This document shows, piece by piece, positions 1 to 8,705 of a stretch of DNA of 64,000 nucleotides (position 1 is its first letter; each line of letters begins with the position of its first letter). Source of the DNA: Helianthus annuus (taxonomy: Eukaryota; Streptophyta; Magnoliopsida; Asterales; Asteraceae); the NCBI RefSeq assembly GCF_002127325.2, contig NC_035439.2, positions 137,579,901-137,643,900 of the forward strand. Direction: 5' to 3'. The notes below the pieces were generated by a model. It did no database searches. It worked only from the letters and a program-made list of their open reading frames with translations, and was not told the origin of the DNA. Position numbers and translations under genes: made by a program.

Positions 1-106
1 TAATCTGATACAATTAAAAACTCAGTTTTTAAAGCTTTGCTAGTAACACTATGTGCTTATCTCCTCAAAAATAATACAATATGTTTTCCCATTTAATATA
101 TATATA
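1..106. other. AT-rich flank, no gene seen
   Basis: AT-rich sequence ending in a short TA run at about 98-106. I see no ORF or motif that can be supported. Confidence 0.5.
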
Positions 107-431
107 GGACAAAGATCCGTTAGGAACCACCCTTTATTGCGAGAACCGCGAGAACCAATGTGAACACAAACAAAAATGCCTAAAAATAGCTAAAAAACAC
201 ACAATTTTTTTTAATAATTTTTATAAAAAAATTCTCTACTTTTAGTAGCAAAAAAACATAAAAAATATTAAAAAAAATTTAGATTTTTTTAGGTTTTTTG
301 GGGGTTTAGTTTTTAGCATTTTAGCTTGGGGGGAGGGGGGTTAGGTTTTTTTTAGATTTTTTAGCTATTTTAGGTTGTGTTCACATTGGTTCTCGCGGTT
401 CTCGCAATAAAGGTGGTTCTCGCATGAACCT

Positions 432-435
<4 letters not shown>
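107..435. mobile_element. Foldback MITE 1, anchored in TA repeats
   Basis: The two ends are long inverted repeats. GCGAGAACCGCGAGAACC near 137-156 is mirrored by GGTTCTCGCGGTTCTCGC near 388-406, and the match continues into an AT-rich arm (AAAAATAGCTAAAAAA against its complement). TA runs flank both sides, so the target was probably a TA microsatellite, as described for the rice Micron family. There is no coding capacity. The exact ends cannot be fixed because a TA target duplication is invisible inside a TA repeat. Confidence 0.7.

Positions 436-508
<73 letters not shown>
436..508. repeat. (TA)n microsatellite
   Basis: Uninterrupted TA dinucleotide run of about 70 bases between two foldback elements. 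The Tyr-Ile ORF read through it is an artefact. Confidence 0.95.
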
Positions 509-515
<7 letters not shown>

Positions 516-914
516 GTTCATGAGTGAACAATGATTTATTTGTGAACAAAATGAACTTATCCTGACCATTGATTTTGTAGATCTAGATTTTTTTCTTTAA
601 TGGCAAGATTGTAATTATCTTTTGTAACTTACAAGTATTTTAATAAACACAAGGGTATAATTGTATATTTCTATCTTCATTTAATTAATTAATTTTTTCT
701 CTCTCCTGATTTTTCTTTCCAATTAAAAGAACATTTAATGACATTCTCTATATTTTTTTTCTCTCACATATTACCTAACTTAATATTTCATAATTTAAAA
801 AAAATACAAATATTATCAAATATTGTTCCAGTTAGAACACAATTAAAAATATTTAATTACATTCTCTATACATATATGTATTAGATCAATGTTTGATGAA
901 AAGATGTATAGTGG

Positions 915-1145
915 AAACAATATGTAGTAATACACAAGTGTATAAGTCCGATATATATCGACATGTATACACCACGTACTTGAATAATACACAGGTGTAT
1001 ACATCTGGTATATACCGACCCATATACACATATGTACTTGAATAATACACAAGTGTATAAATATGGTTTATACTAACCCGTGAAAACAAGATTTAATAAT
1101 ACACAAGTGTATAAGTCTTGTATATACTAACATGTATACACATAT
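915..1145. repeat. About 57-bp tandem repeat, four copies
   Basis: The core AATACACAAGTGTATA recurs at 929, 986, 1044 and 1098, a period of 54-58 bases. Each copy contains the near-palindrome ACACAAGTGT. The array lies in the middle of foldback element 2. Confidence 0.75.
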
Positions 1146-1268
1146 GTTAAAAATCATAATTTAATTAGGTTTAATATTTAATTTTAAAAGGAACATAACA
1201 GTTTATTTAAAAAAAATAGCCCTTCAATCTCTTATAATTAAAATAATAGAGAAATAATAAAAAATAAG

Positions 1269-1283
1269 AGAGAGAGAGAGAGA
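1269..1283. repeat. (GA)n microsatellite
   Basis: Short GA run inside foldback element 2. Confidence 0.85.
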
Positions 1284-1429
1284 GGTAGTTAAGAGAGGAG
1301 AAAATTAAGGGATTTTAATTAAAAGTAATTGGTTAATGTCAATCTTACCCTTTTAATCTAAAAATGATCAAGAGTCAAGATTAGTTCACTAAGTTCATTC
1401 TCAAGAAGTTGTTCACTCATGATCCTAAT

Positions 1430-1431
<2 letters not shown>

Positions 1432-1485
<54 letters not shown>
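1432..1485. repeat. (TA)n microsatellite
   Basis: TA run separating foldback elements 2 and 3. Confidence 0.95.
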
Positions 1486-1488
<3 letters not shown>

Positions 1489-1870
1489 CTCGGTTCAAAT
1501 GAAAACCACCATGAGTTGTGAGAACCGTGAGAACTTTTTCTTCCCGCGTGAGTTGAGCCAAATTTTTTTGCGCAAACGTAGATAAAATTATTATAAACAC
1601 ATCTGTAAAAAAAGTAAAAAAAAATTGTCGAATCGGTAGTTTTAACTGATATAAATTTTTTTTACGCGCTGGTGTAAATTTTGTACGAAGATAAATATTT
1701 TTTTATGCCTCATGTAAATGTGGGTATACGGCATTTCTTTAATTTTTTTTAGTTTGCTTAAACAAGTGTGTTTTTATGACTTTTGAGAAAAAAAATTCTA
1801 AAAAACCTTTTGGATGGCCTAGTTCTTACGGTTCTCACAATTTATGGTGGTTCTCATTTTAACCCGTCCC
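1486..1870. mobile_element. Foldback MITE 3, anchored in TA repeats
   Basis: The left end (GGTTCAAATGAAAACCACCA, then TTGTGAGAACCGTGAGAAC) matches the complement of the right end (GGTTAAAATGAGAACCACCA, then TTGTGAGAACCGTAAGAAC). The TGAGAACCG words resemble those of element 1, so the two may be related. TA repeats flank both sides. Confidence 0.65.
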
Positions 1871-1880
1871 TATATATATA

Positions 1881-2266
1881 GTGAGATTCAATGGGATACA
1901 CTAAAAAAATGGGATATTGCAGAACATTGTATTTAACAAATTAAATATATTTTAAAAATCAATTTAAAATGCTAAAATTATTTTTTTTCATAAATTATTT
2001 CAAAGCTTTTGCATATTAAGATGCGTAGAAACTATTTAAAAAAAGTAAAATATTTTTGTAATTTTTTTACCCTTTTTATTGTTTTTTTTATTTTGATTTT
2101 TTAATTATTGAATTTATTTTATCAAAAATGCTTCTACATAATATGCAAAAGCTTCATAAATAATTTAAAAATCATTTTTAACATGTTAAGTTGAACTTTT
2201 AACATGTTAAAACGATGGTTTCTCGGTTTCCTCAAGTTTTTAGTGTTATCCCGATGAAGCCTCCCC
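1881..2266. mobile_element. Foldback MITE 4, long hairpin
   Basis: The terminal word TTCAATGGGATACACTAAAAA is mirrored at the right end with small differences. Inside, AAGCTTTTGCATATTA and its complement form a second pair of arms, so almost the whole element can fold back. TA sequence lies to the left and TG/TA sequence to the right. Confidence 0.6.
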
Positions 2267-2273
2267 TATTTAT

Positions 2274-2305
2274 ATGTGTGTGTGTGTGTGTGTGTATATA
2301 TATAC
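2274..2305. repeat. (TG)n(TA)n compound microsatellite
   Basis: A TG run followed by TATATATATA, bounding foldback element 4 on its right. Confidence 0.9.
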
Positions 2306-2429
2306 AGAGAGAGTATGTGTGTATAAAATACAATAGCGCTTATCATGCGTTGCGTATGCGAGTAGAAGATTGAGATGCGTGTCTTCCTCTTTTTATGCGA
2401 CCACTAAACAACGTGCCTGATAAGGGTTT

Positions 2430-2605
2430 GACATGCGTGAGTTAGGGTTTTGTTCATGCGTGATTTTGAGTATTTTGTTTTGTTCGTGTGTGATTTTGGG
2501 TGTTTTTTTGTTCATGCGTGATTTATGTCTTTTTTTATCATGCTTGATTTTGAGTTTACCCAATACGTGATTTTGAGTTATCCTATGCGTGATTAAAGTT
2601 TGAAT
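2430..2605. repeat. Degenerate CATGCGTGATTTTG repeats
   Basis: The phrase TTCATGCGTGATTTTGAGT and variants recur about six times at irregular spacing of 25-45 bases. I do not recognise the family. Confidence 0.6.
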
Positions 2606-3188
2606 TCATAGAAAAATTACTTATAAAATATTTACCAAAATGGTTTTAATTAAATGATTTAATATTTTAACAAGCAATGACTTTACTTTATTTTATTCAA
2701 TCAATACTTTTTGTTAATCAATTACAGATTTTTACTTTTTATTTTTATGTTATTTTAATTAACTCATGTCAAATGCAAACTATAAGGGGATGGGTCACTT
2801 GTCCTTTCTACCATAAGTTTCCGAAAACTAGCACGTCATTTAAATCATCTATTACCCTAAACTACTCTTTTTGGTTGCACCAATTACCTTCCTATCCCTC
2901 TTCCTTATTTTCTCTTTTTTTTAATTACAAATAAAAAAATAATACAATCCTAAAAAATAAAAATAAAAACATACATAAAGTTAACCTAAAAAAACAATAA
3001 AAAATTACGATTAAGGAAATAGAAAATATTACAAACTATGATTAATTTTGCGGGCTTTTCCAATAACACTCCTAATCGTATTTCTTGGCCAATTCACGTT
3101 TTCGTTATAGAATTACTTCAAAAATTCTACCTTTAGCACCGTCATGTTGTTCATCCAATAACGCGATTCTTTTGTTACCTTCTTCCGT
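2606..3188. other. AT-rich intergenic sequence
   Basis: No convincing gene. The right third, about 3030-3188, reads on the minus strand as the decayed continuation of the NAM-associated-domain remnant next to it, with stops. Confidence 0.5.
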
Positions 3189-3359
3189 TTAAATGTCTAC
3201 CAACTGTTTAAACATGGCTTGTTTCATAGTTTTATACGCCCGAAATTTCTCGGCTAAGGAGACTTTGCTTGACGACTCGACTGGTTTCTTATTTTTCCGT
3301 TGTTTATAACCCGCTCGACTAGATTTCTTTGGGGCAGCCTTCCGTTTTCTTTGATCCAT
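3030..3359 (-). pseudogene. NAM-associated-domain-like remnant
   Basis: On the minus strand an ATG at 3359 opens a 56-codon frame ending at 3189. It begins MDQRKRKAAPKKSSRAGYK and is rich in Lys, Arg and Ser. After the stop the same strand still gives fragments such as RKRELAKKYD in broken frames. This basic, charged composition resembles the C-terminal NAM-associated domain found in plant proteins that accompany PIF/Harbinger-type elements. The resemblance is from memory and no conserved catalytic residue can be checked. It is too short and too broken to be functional. A GA/GT-rich leader lies upstream at 3360-3440. Confidence 0.4.
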
Positions 3360-4541
3360 AATAAAAATGAGAGTGTAAAAATTGTGAGAGTTTGAGAGAG
3401 TTGTGTATAAGAAATGTGAGAGTGGTATGTGTGTGGTATATATATTGAGTGTAAAAAACTTATAAAGATTTTTTTTTTAAATTATAGCCGTTATTTCCGT
3501 TAGACCGTCACCAATGCAAGGTGCTAAATGCACTCACAAAGACGCCTAGTCAGCTGCCACATCAGATCTATAAAAATGCATAAAAGACATTCATTTTCAC
3601 TCCAACCCTAAAAACATTCTTACCGATAATTATATTTCGACATCAGCATTATCTTTTACATTTTAATTTTAATTCTCAAATTCTTTAGTACTAAAATATA
3701 GATAATGGAACTAAATGTAATTAAAATAAATAAACAGAATTAGAATTAAAAATTAAACTTAAATACTTCCTTCCTTACGTTTTAGAAGCAGATGAAATTA
3801 CTAGAAAGCTAGAAGCAGGTTGTTGTAAATTGTTTTAAAACAACACAAATGAAAGCTAGAAGCAGATGAAATTACTTCTTCATTAGGCTAGAATTTTCAT
3901 AATAATAATGAAAGTTATGAATGTCACTGAACACATTACAAAATTTTATTATTATTATTACTGCCCCGGTGAGTAGTTGAATTTTGTATTTACCAACTGA
4001 TTTATTAGTTTTACCTAGTTTAACATTTATACCCTCAATCTTAAAATTCTTATTGATGTCATATAGACATTTAACTATTTCATCATCACTAGTCTCTCTC
4101 TCTCTAGTGTTTCTCTAATTCTCAATTTTGGGGTTTTGGGATTTTATTTTATTTTTGCCAGTTGTAATTAAGCACATATCAAAACGTTTGATATTTTATG
4201 TGTAGAATCAATTTGAAAACGGTTAAATGGTTAATGATAACGAAAACATATAATTATACTAATTGATTTATGATTTATCATATGCTAACCCTAAGCAAAC
4301 AAAAGTTGATATCATATACCACCACTCAAGAATACGACTACCATCCACGCTTGAACAGTTTTGGTGGGCCTATATGTGTAACACGTGTTGTATGTCTGAA
4401 TGATGCCAAATTGGACCTTGTGAGAGTCCAAAACTGAAACTGGTCATTCGGTGGAAACTAATCAGATGCAAGTTGATTAGTGCTGACCACTTTAACATCT
4501 CAATTTTGGTCCACTAAAGGTGCATGTTTTGGTGTACTTAG
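3360..4541. other. Intergenic sequence or remnant intron, no gene seen
   Basis: AT-rich with an (ATT)n run near 3944-3961 and a CT run near 4089-4104. I looked here for the earlier exons of the methylesterase that follows and did not find them. Confidence 0.5.
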
Positions 4542-4823
4542 GACATGGCATTGGCAAACATGTTGATAAGACCGAGTCACTTTTTCTTGGAGGATATGAG
4601 CAAGGATTCTCTTCTGACCAGTGATAGATACGGCTCGATTAGTAGGGTTTACGTGGTGTGCGAAGGTGACCGTGTTATGGATGAAGAATTCCAGAGATTT
4701 GTCATAAAAGACAGCCCTCCGAAAGAAGTCAAATCTTTTCCCGGAGTTGGGCATATGATTATGTTGTCACATTCGAAAGATATCTCTCTTTATTTGCAGG
4801 AAATAGCTGATCGATACTCGTGA
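4542..4823 (+). pseudogene. Last exon of a SABP2/MES-type methylesterase
   Basis: Plant methylesterases of the SABP2/MES and hydroxynitrile-lyase group are alpha/beta-hydrolases that cleave methyl esters of salicylate, jasmonate or auxin. This frame matches their C-terminal third. MALANMLIRPSHFFLEDMSK corresponds to the cap region. RVYVVCEGDRV contains the acidic residue of the triad. EEFQRFVIKD and GHMIMLS follow, the latter holding the catalytic His. It ends LYLQEIADRYS, as family members do. A splice acceptor CTTAG ends at 4541, exactly where the last intron of these genes lies, so I start the exon at 4542. The exons with the oxyanion hole and the nucleophile Ser (GHSxGG) are absent from the preceding 4.5 kb. 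It is therefore a gene fragment, or a gene with a very long intron. The reading frame itself is clean. Confidence 0.75.
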
Positions 4824-4846
4824 TATTGTGTCCCCCAATGTAGTTT

Positions 4847-5035
4847 AATATTATTTTAGCCTATAAGTCATGTGGTTCAATATTATAACGCTTATGAAGA
4901 TGATCTTAGGCGTGATACAATATTATTTTAGCCTATAAATCATGTGGTTCAATAATATAACGCTTATGAAGATGATCTTAGGCGTGATACAATATTATTT
5001 TAGCCTATAAATCATGTGGTTTATGAACATTTAAA
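4847..5035. repeat. 72-bp tandem repeat, about 2.6 copies
   Basis: AATATTATTTTAGCCTATAA starts at 4847, 4919 and 4991, an exact 72-base period. It begins about 20 bases after the methylesterase stop, in what would be its 3' UTR. Confidence 0.9.
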
Positions 5036-5447
5036 CTGGATTTTGTTTCATAAAATCTCCAAATCTGAATGATTTTAATTTGTATCATTAAAATCATTAT
5101 GATATATATGTCAAAAAATGTGAACCAACTAGATCTTTTAACTCTGTCTATTTTCACTAAGGCGTCTATTCAACCTCAAAGCTGACCATCATAGTCTTCT
5201 AGGATGGTACGCTATCACACATATGGCTTAAGTGTGTGTTCATGCATATATAGACTATAGTAGACCAAAGTGACGACATTACCTGCATAAATGTTACCGC
5301 ATACATTGTTTTTAAAATAGATATATCAGTCGCCTTCACATTTGATTAGTTTTTCTCGCACATCTTTTGTCACCTATGCATTTTCCAATATCATAGTTGA
5401 TGCAGAAATATTCAAACTTATGCATCTAATAGAAACAAGACGTCTAA
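5036..5447. other. Intergenic, no gene seen
   Basis: AT-rich sequence with no supported feature, ending in the TAA target site of the MITE that follows. Confidence 0.5.
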
Positions 5448-5793
5448 GGGGAAGGGGCACCCAAGGGTACTATCTTTGACCCGACCAATTAGCCGGCACC
5501 AGGTCAAATTCATTACAAACTATCCTTACACTACAAAATATTGGTGGTGTCCTACCTTGCACAGTAACCCTACAAAATACACTTGAACCATGGACCCCAC
5601 TCTTTTATCTCACCCACCAATTACACACACACCATTCAAGAGATGCACCTCACCCTCAAACCTTTCTCTCCTACCCTTGCACGGATTCCTCTACCCGGAA
5701 ACATAACCCACCAAGCCTACCTTAAGGGTGACGGCGGTGTTGTAGCACTGGTTCATACCTGGATGTGATACCCGTAAGGGTGCCCCGTCCCCC
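5448..5793. mobile_element. Tourist-like (PIF/Harbinger) MITE
   Basis: 346-bp element. Its ends are near-perfect inverted repeats: GGGGAAGGGGCACCC on the left, and the complement of the right end reads GGGGACGGGGCACCC. The trinucleotide TAA is duplicated on both sides (5445-5447 and 5794-5796), the target choice of PIF/Harbinger elements. No transposase is encoded; the 61-codon ORF inside is not supported. Confidence 0.85.
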
Positions 5794-6110
5794 TAATGTA
5801 AACAAAGCATCTAATAAAGTCTAAGCAGTAAACTTGATAATATATATAAACAATGCATAATTAATCGATATTCTTAAAATTGGATTGATGGACCGATCAG
5901 TCGGACAAAGAACAGGCTACACACACATTCATTCCAATTGAGTACTATTAAACTGTATTTAATTGTACCGTCTAGATTATGTTGCAGACTGGTTGAACCT
6001 TGCAAACCGAATAAGTGGTTGAGAAAGATTTTCGTTATGGTATATTTCAGGGCCGGCTCAACCATTTTGGTGGCCTAAGGCGAAGTAAAATCTTGTGGTC
6101 TTTTTCCTAA

Positions 6111-6276
6111 AAAAAATGTATGTAATTGAAAGTTAAACTTGAAGGGCCCAAGTGTAATTATTTGAAAGATTGTGTTAAAATTTAAAAATAAGGAAAAAAT
6201 GTATGTAATTGAAAGTTAAACTTCAAGGGCCCAAGTGTAATTATTTGAAAGATTGTGTTAAAATTTAAAAACAAGG
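6111..6276. repeat. 83-bp direct repeat, two copies
   Basis: AAAAAATGTATGTAATTGAA begins at 6111 and again at 6194, and the copies are almost identical. The duplication is internal to the hAT MITE. Confidence 0.9.
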
Positions 6277-6284
6277 AAAAAAAT

Positions 6285-6357
6285 TGCTAAACCAGGGATT
6301 TGAACGCAGGTCTCACCAACATCCATACATACACAAAACCACTACACTACCAACCAT
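6285..6357 (-). other. tRNA-like segment inside the hAT MITE
   Basis: On the minus strand the segment shows a box-A-like GGTAGTGTAGTGG and a box-B-like GCGTTCAAATCC at roughly tRNA spacing, ending CCTGGTTTAGCA. I cannot fold a convincing cloverleaf. It may be an old tRNA or SINE fragment captured by the MITE. Confidence 0.4.
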
Positions 6358-7010
6358 CAATCTGTTAATAACCCACACCCTAAATCTTTTATAAATGGAC
6401 TGTGGTTTCATCAAATTGTGAAGACCCTATAGTTTTGGTGGCCCAAGGCCCAAGCCTCATTTGGCTTACCCTTGGGCCGGCCCTGGTATATTTTTATCTA
6501 TTTTTGTTGTTAAAATCTCAATTATTACAATTTAAAGCTCCATATTGTGTGTATATTTAGAGAAAAATGCAATTTGCGTCCCTGTGGTATGTGTGAAACA
6601 TCAACCTGAGCTCCTAAATTCATTTTTTGGTTTTTTGAGCCCCTAAACTTATAAATTCATAACACTTTGAGTCCCTCCGTTACACTTCCGTTTGTTTGAC
6701 TGTTTGCTGCAGGGGTAAGACCGTCTTTTGGATTTCTTTCCCTTCTAAAAACCCCAAAATTCATTAATAAGAGCATTCACATCCATTCCATCATATTTTC
6801 ACCCTAAATTACACTAAAAAACACTACATTTTATCTCTCATTTTCAATTAAATAATATTTTTTATACTTTTATCATTACCTTTCTCTCTTCCACTAACAA
6901 CCACTTTCAAAATATATTAAAAAATTATAGGGGGTGAACAGTATCCCCAAATATACAGATGAACAGTAACATTTTCTCTCACCTCCACTCACAACCACTT
7001 TTTATACTTT

Positions 7011-7268
7011 TTATATTATAAAAACTCCACACACAGAATTTGATGGTATGGATGTGAATGCTCTAAGCCCTAATTCAATGTCTTCTTGTACTTGATACGA
7101 TGATGATCCATTAATTTTCTTGTGTTGTGATGTAAATCTAAATCTCAGAAGCAACGAATTAGCCATTACACCAATAGAGCTAAAACCCATGAGGGCCCCA
7201 GCAATCGACGGGGTAAGCATCAACCCTGTCGTCGGCAACAAACTTCCAGCAGCTATTGGGATCCCAAC
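7011..7268 (-). pseudogene. Captured 3' exon of a PAA1/HMA6-like copper ATPase
   Basis: On the minus strand the frame VGIPIAAGSLLPTTGLML, then TPSIAGALMGFSSIG, then SLLLRFRF matches the last transmembrane segments of P1B-type copper-transporting ATPases. The SSIGVM-NSLLLR wording is closest, from memory, to PAA1/HMA6 of the chloroplast envelope. The frame begins directly after an intact splice acceptor (TTTCAG, 7274-7269), so genomic rather than spliced DNA was captured. The nucleotide-binding and phosphorylation domains are absent, so it cannot transport copper. It lies inside the Mutator-like element. A chimeric transcript with the other fragment is possible but not shown. Confidence 0.75.
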
Positions 7269-7393
7269 CTGAAATTTGGTCACAAAACAAGAATTAGCAG
7301 TACGTCAAATGGGCCAAATGCAACCGACATACACAACTGATTGATTTTTAAATTCTTCAGATTACAGATGGGTCGATCCGAAAGAGTGCAAGT

Positions 7394-7591
7394 ATGGGGA
7401 ACTTGACCCACTACACCAGATCCGGAACCAGCAATTTGTTAAATGGGTTTTCCGGCGGCGGTGGTGGTGACGGTGAGTCGCCGGGAGATACTCCGGATCA
7501 TAACGCCGCCGGTGATGGGTACGGGTCGGAGGATTTTGTTGCCGGGTCGTCTTCTAGCCGTGAAAGGAAAAAAGGTTGGATTTTTATTTGA
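7394..7591 (+). pseudogene. Captured Gly-rich 5' segment, possibly the same ATPase
   Basis: The frame reads LLNGFSGGGGGDGESPGDTP and continues with an AAGDGYGSEDFVAGSSSS stretch. It is GC-rich, unlike its surroundings. Chloroplast PAA1 proteins carry a Gly/Asp/Ser-rich linker between the transit peptide and the first metal-binding domain, and this looks like such a linker. It stops just before the GMTCxGC metal-binding motif, at a possible splice donor after AAAAAG. It points opposite to the C-terminal fragment. The assignment to PAA1 is inference; an unrelated Gly-rich gene is possible. Confidence 0.4.
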
Positions 7592-8249
7592 CATGTTATG
7601 TTATGTTAATTTGTTTTGTTTTGTTTTATTAAATTATATATCTTTGTAAAGTTTTCGTTGAATTGTAGTATTGGTTGTGGGTAATTGAGTTTAAATTGAT
7701 TACATTTTAGAATTTTTAGTAATCAAGTTGACTAAATTTGTAAACCAGATATGTGATATGGTGATTTTTTTAGGTAATTCGTTTTGTTTTGCAAAATTAT
7801 TGTTAATTAGTATTATTCTTTGCATGTAATCAATCATCTTTCCTGACTTTAAATTGATTACATTTTCTGTTTTTAAATTGATGTTGAAGATGCAGGGGCT
7901 CAGATGATGATCGGTGGAGATTACAGAAGATGAAGATGAAGATGAAGGATAAAGATGATGAAGATGAGGGTATAAAGGACATTTCACAATTGTCAAACAG
8001 TCAAACAGACGGAACACTGACGGAGGGACTCAAACTGTTATAAATTTATAAGCTCAGGGGTTCAAAAAACCAAAAAATAAATTTAGGGGCTCAAGTTGAT
8101 GTTTCACACATACCACAGGAACGCAAATTGCATTTTTCTCGTATATTTATAAATCCACATATAAATATAAAGTATGTTTTGAATTATAGATTTTTTATTA
8201 GGTTTTTAAGCCTATCCAATTAGTGAACAATTATAAAAAGGGTATTGAA

Positions 8250-8392
8250 CCAATGGGATAGTGGTCCATTGGCAAATGCAAAGTCTTTAAACACTTTAGG
8301 AGGGAAACACTTTAGGAGGGGAAAGGTCTTGGGTTCAAGTCCGACAGATAGGGAGGAAAATAAAAGAAATTTGCCGTTAAAAAAAATAAAAC
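8250..8392 (+). mobile_element. tRNA-derived SINE
   Basis: 143-bp element with polymerase III signals: a box-A-like GGGATAGTGGTCCATTGG near 8254 and box B GGGTTCAAGTCC near 8331. It ends in an A-rich tail. The exact 10-base duplication GGGTATTGAA lies at 8240-8249 and 8393-8402, as expected from LINE-driven insertion. An internal 16-base word (AAACACTTTAGGAGGG) is duplicated between the boxes. Confidence 0.85.
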
Positions 8393-8402
8393 GGGTATTG
8401 AA

Positions 8403-8700
8403 TTTATTGCAAGCTTATTGAATATGTGTATTTTGACGAGCATAATAATAATAATGACATTACCATACTATAAATTAACATTATGTTGGTGCTTTAGTAA
8501 ATTGTATTCCAAGCTTAGGGAGTTTACCAAAAAAATTTGTGAGTTTTCACTTTCAATCCAAATGTATTCATTTTTTACATTTTATCATCTTTTGTTTTAT
8601 TTTGTTACTTTTAACATAAATTTTTCCATCTATTGCAATTTAACCCCAACACATTTTTATTTTCAACTTTGATCCCCAGATTTTTCATCTTTTGCAAATT
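8403..8700. other. AT-rich sequence, possible Helitron interior
   Basis: Runs of T- and A-rich sequence without a supported gene. Its natural continuation, once the solo LTR is removed, is 22937 onward, which ends in a Helitron-like 3' terminus. I could not identify a Helitron 5' end (TC-rich start after an A). Confidence 0.4.
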
Positions 8701-8705
8701 TTTCG

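Larger units (their letters stand above)
509..1431. mobile_element. Foldback MITE 2, anchored in TA repeats
   Basis: The left end (GGGTAGGGTTCATGAGTGAACAA) and the complement of the right end (GGATTAGGATCATGAGTGAACAA) match closely over about 60 bases including the GAACTTA stretches. TA microsatellites lie on both sides. The centre holds a degenerate tandem array and a short GA run. No transposase ORF is present, so it is non-autonomous. Confidence 0.65.
6048..6485. mobile_element. hAT MITE
   Basis: 438-bp element. The termini CAGGGCCGGCTC and, on the other strand, CAGGGCCGGCCC are typical hAT ends. An exact 8-bp target duplication GTATATTT lies at 6040-6047 and 6486-6493. Inside are two 83-bp direct repeats and a tRNA-like segment. 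It encodes no transposase. Confidence 0.92.
6560..8140. mobile_element. Mutator-like element with captured gene pieces
   Basis: 1,581-bp element with long terminal inverted repeats. GAGAAAAATGCAATTTGCGT starts the left end and its complement ends the right end; similarity runs inward for about 150 bases with the phrase GGGACTCAAA/TTTGAGTCCC. A perfect 9-bp target duplication GTATATTTA (6551-6559 and 8141-8149) identifies Mutator-type transposition. No MULE transposase is encoded. The cargo is host-derived: two fragments that look like parts of a chloroplast copper-ATPase gene. Confidence 0.92.

Noticed and set aside
381..569. ORF with a long Tyr-Ile run, and a similar one at 1358-1600
   Set aside because: They are translations of TA microsatellites and MITE ends, without any coding signal.
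6285..6357. Functional tRNA gene
   Set aside because: Only the internal promoter-like words are present; no convincing cloverleaf or anticodon stem.
7443..7649. Alternative frame over the Gly-rich fragment in the Mutator-like element
   Set aside because: The other frame has a composition closer to a known protein linker; this one looks random.
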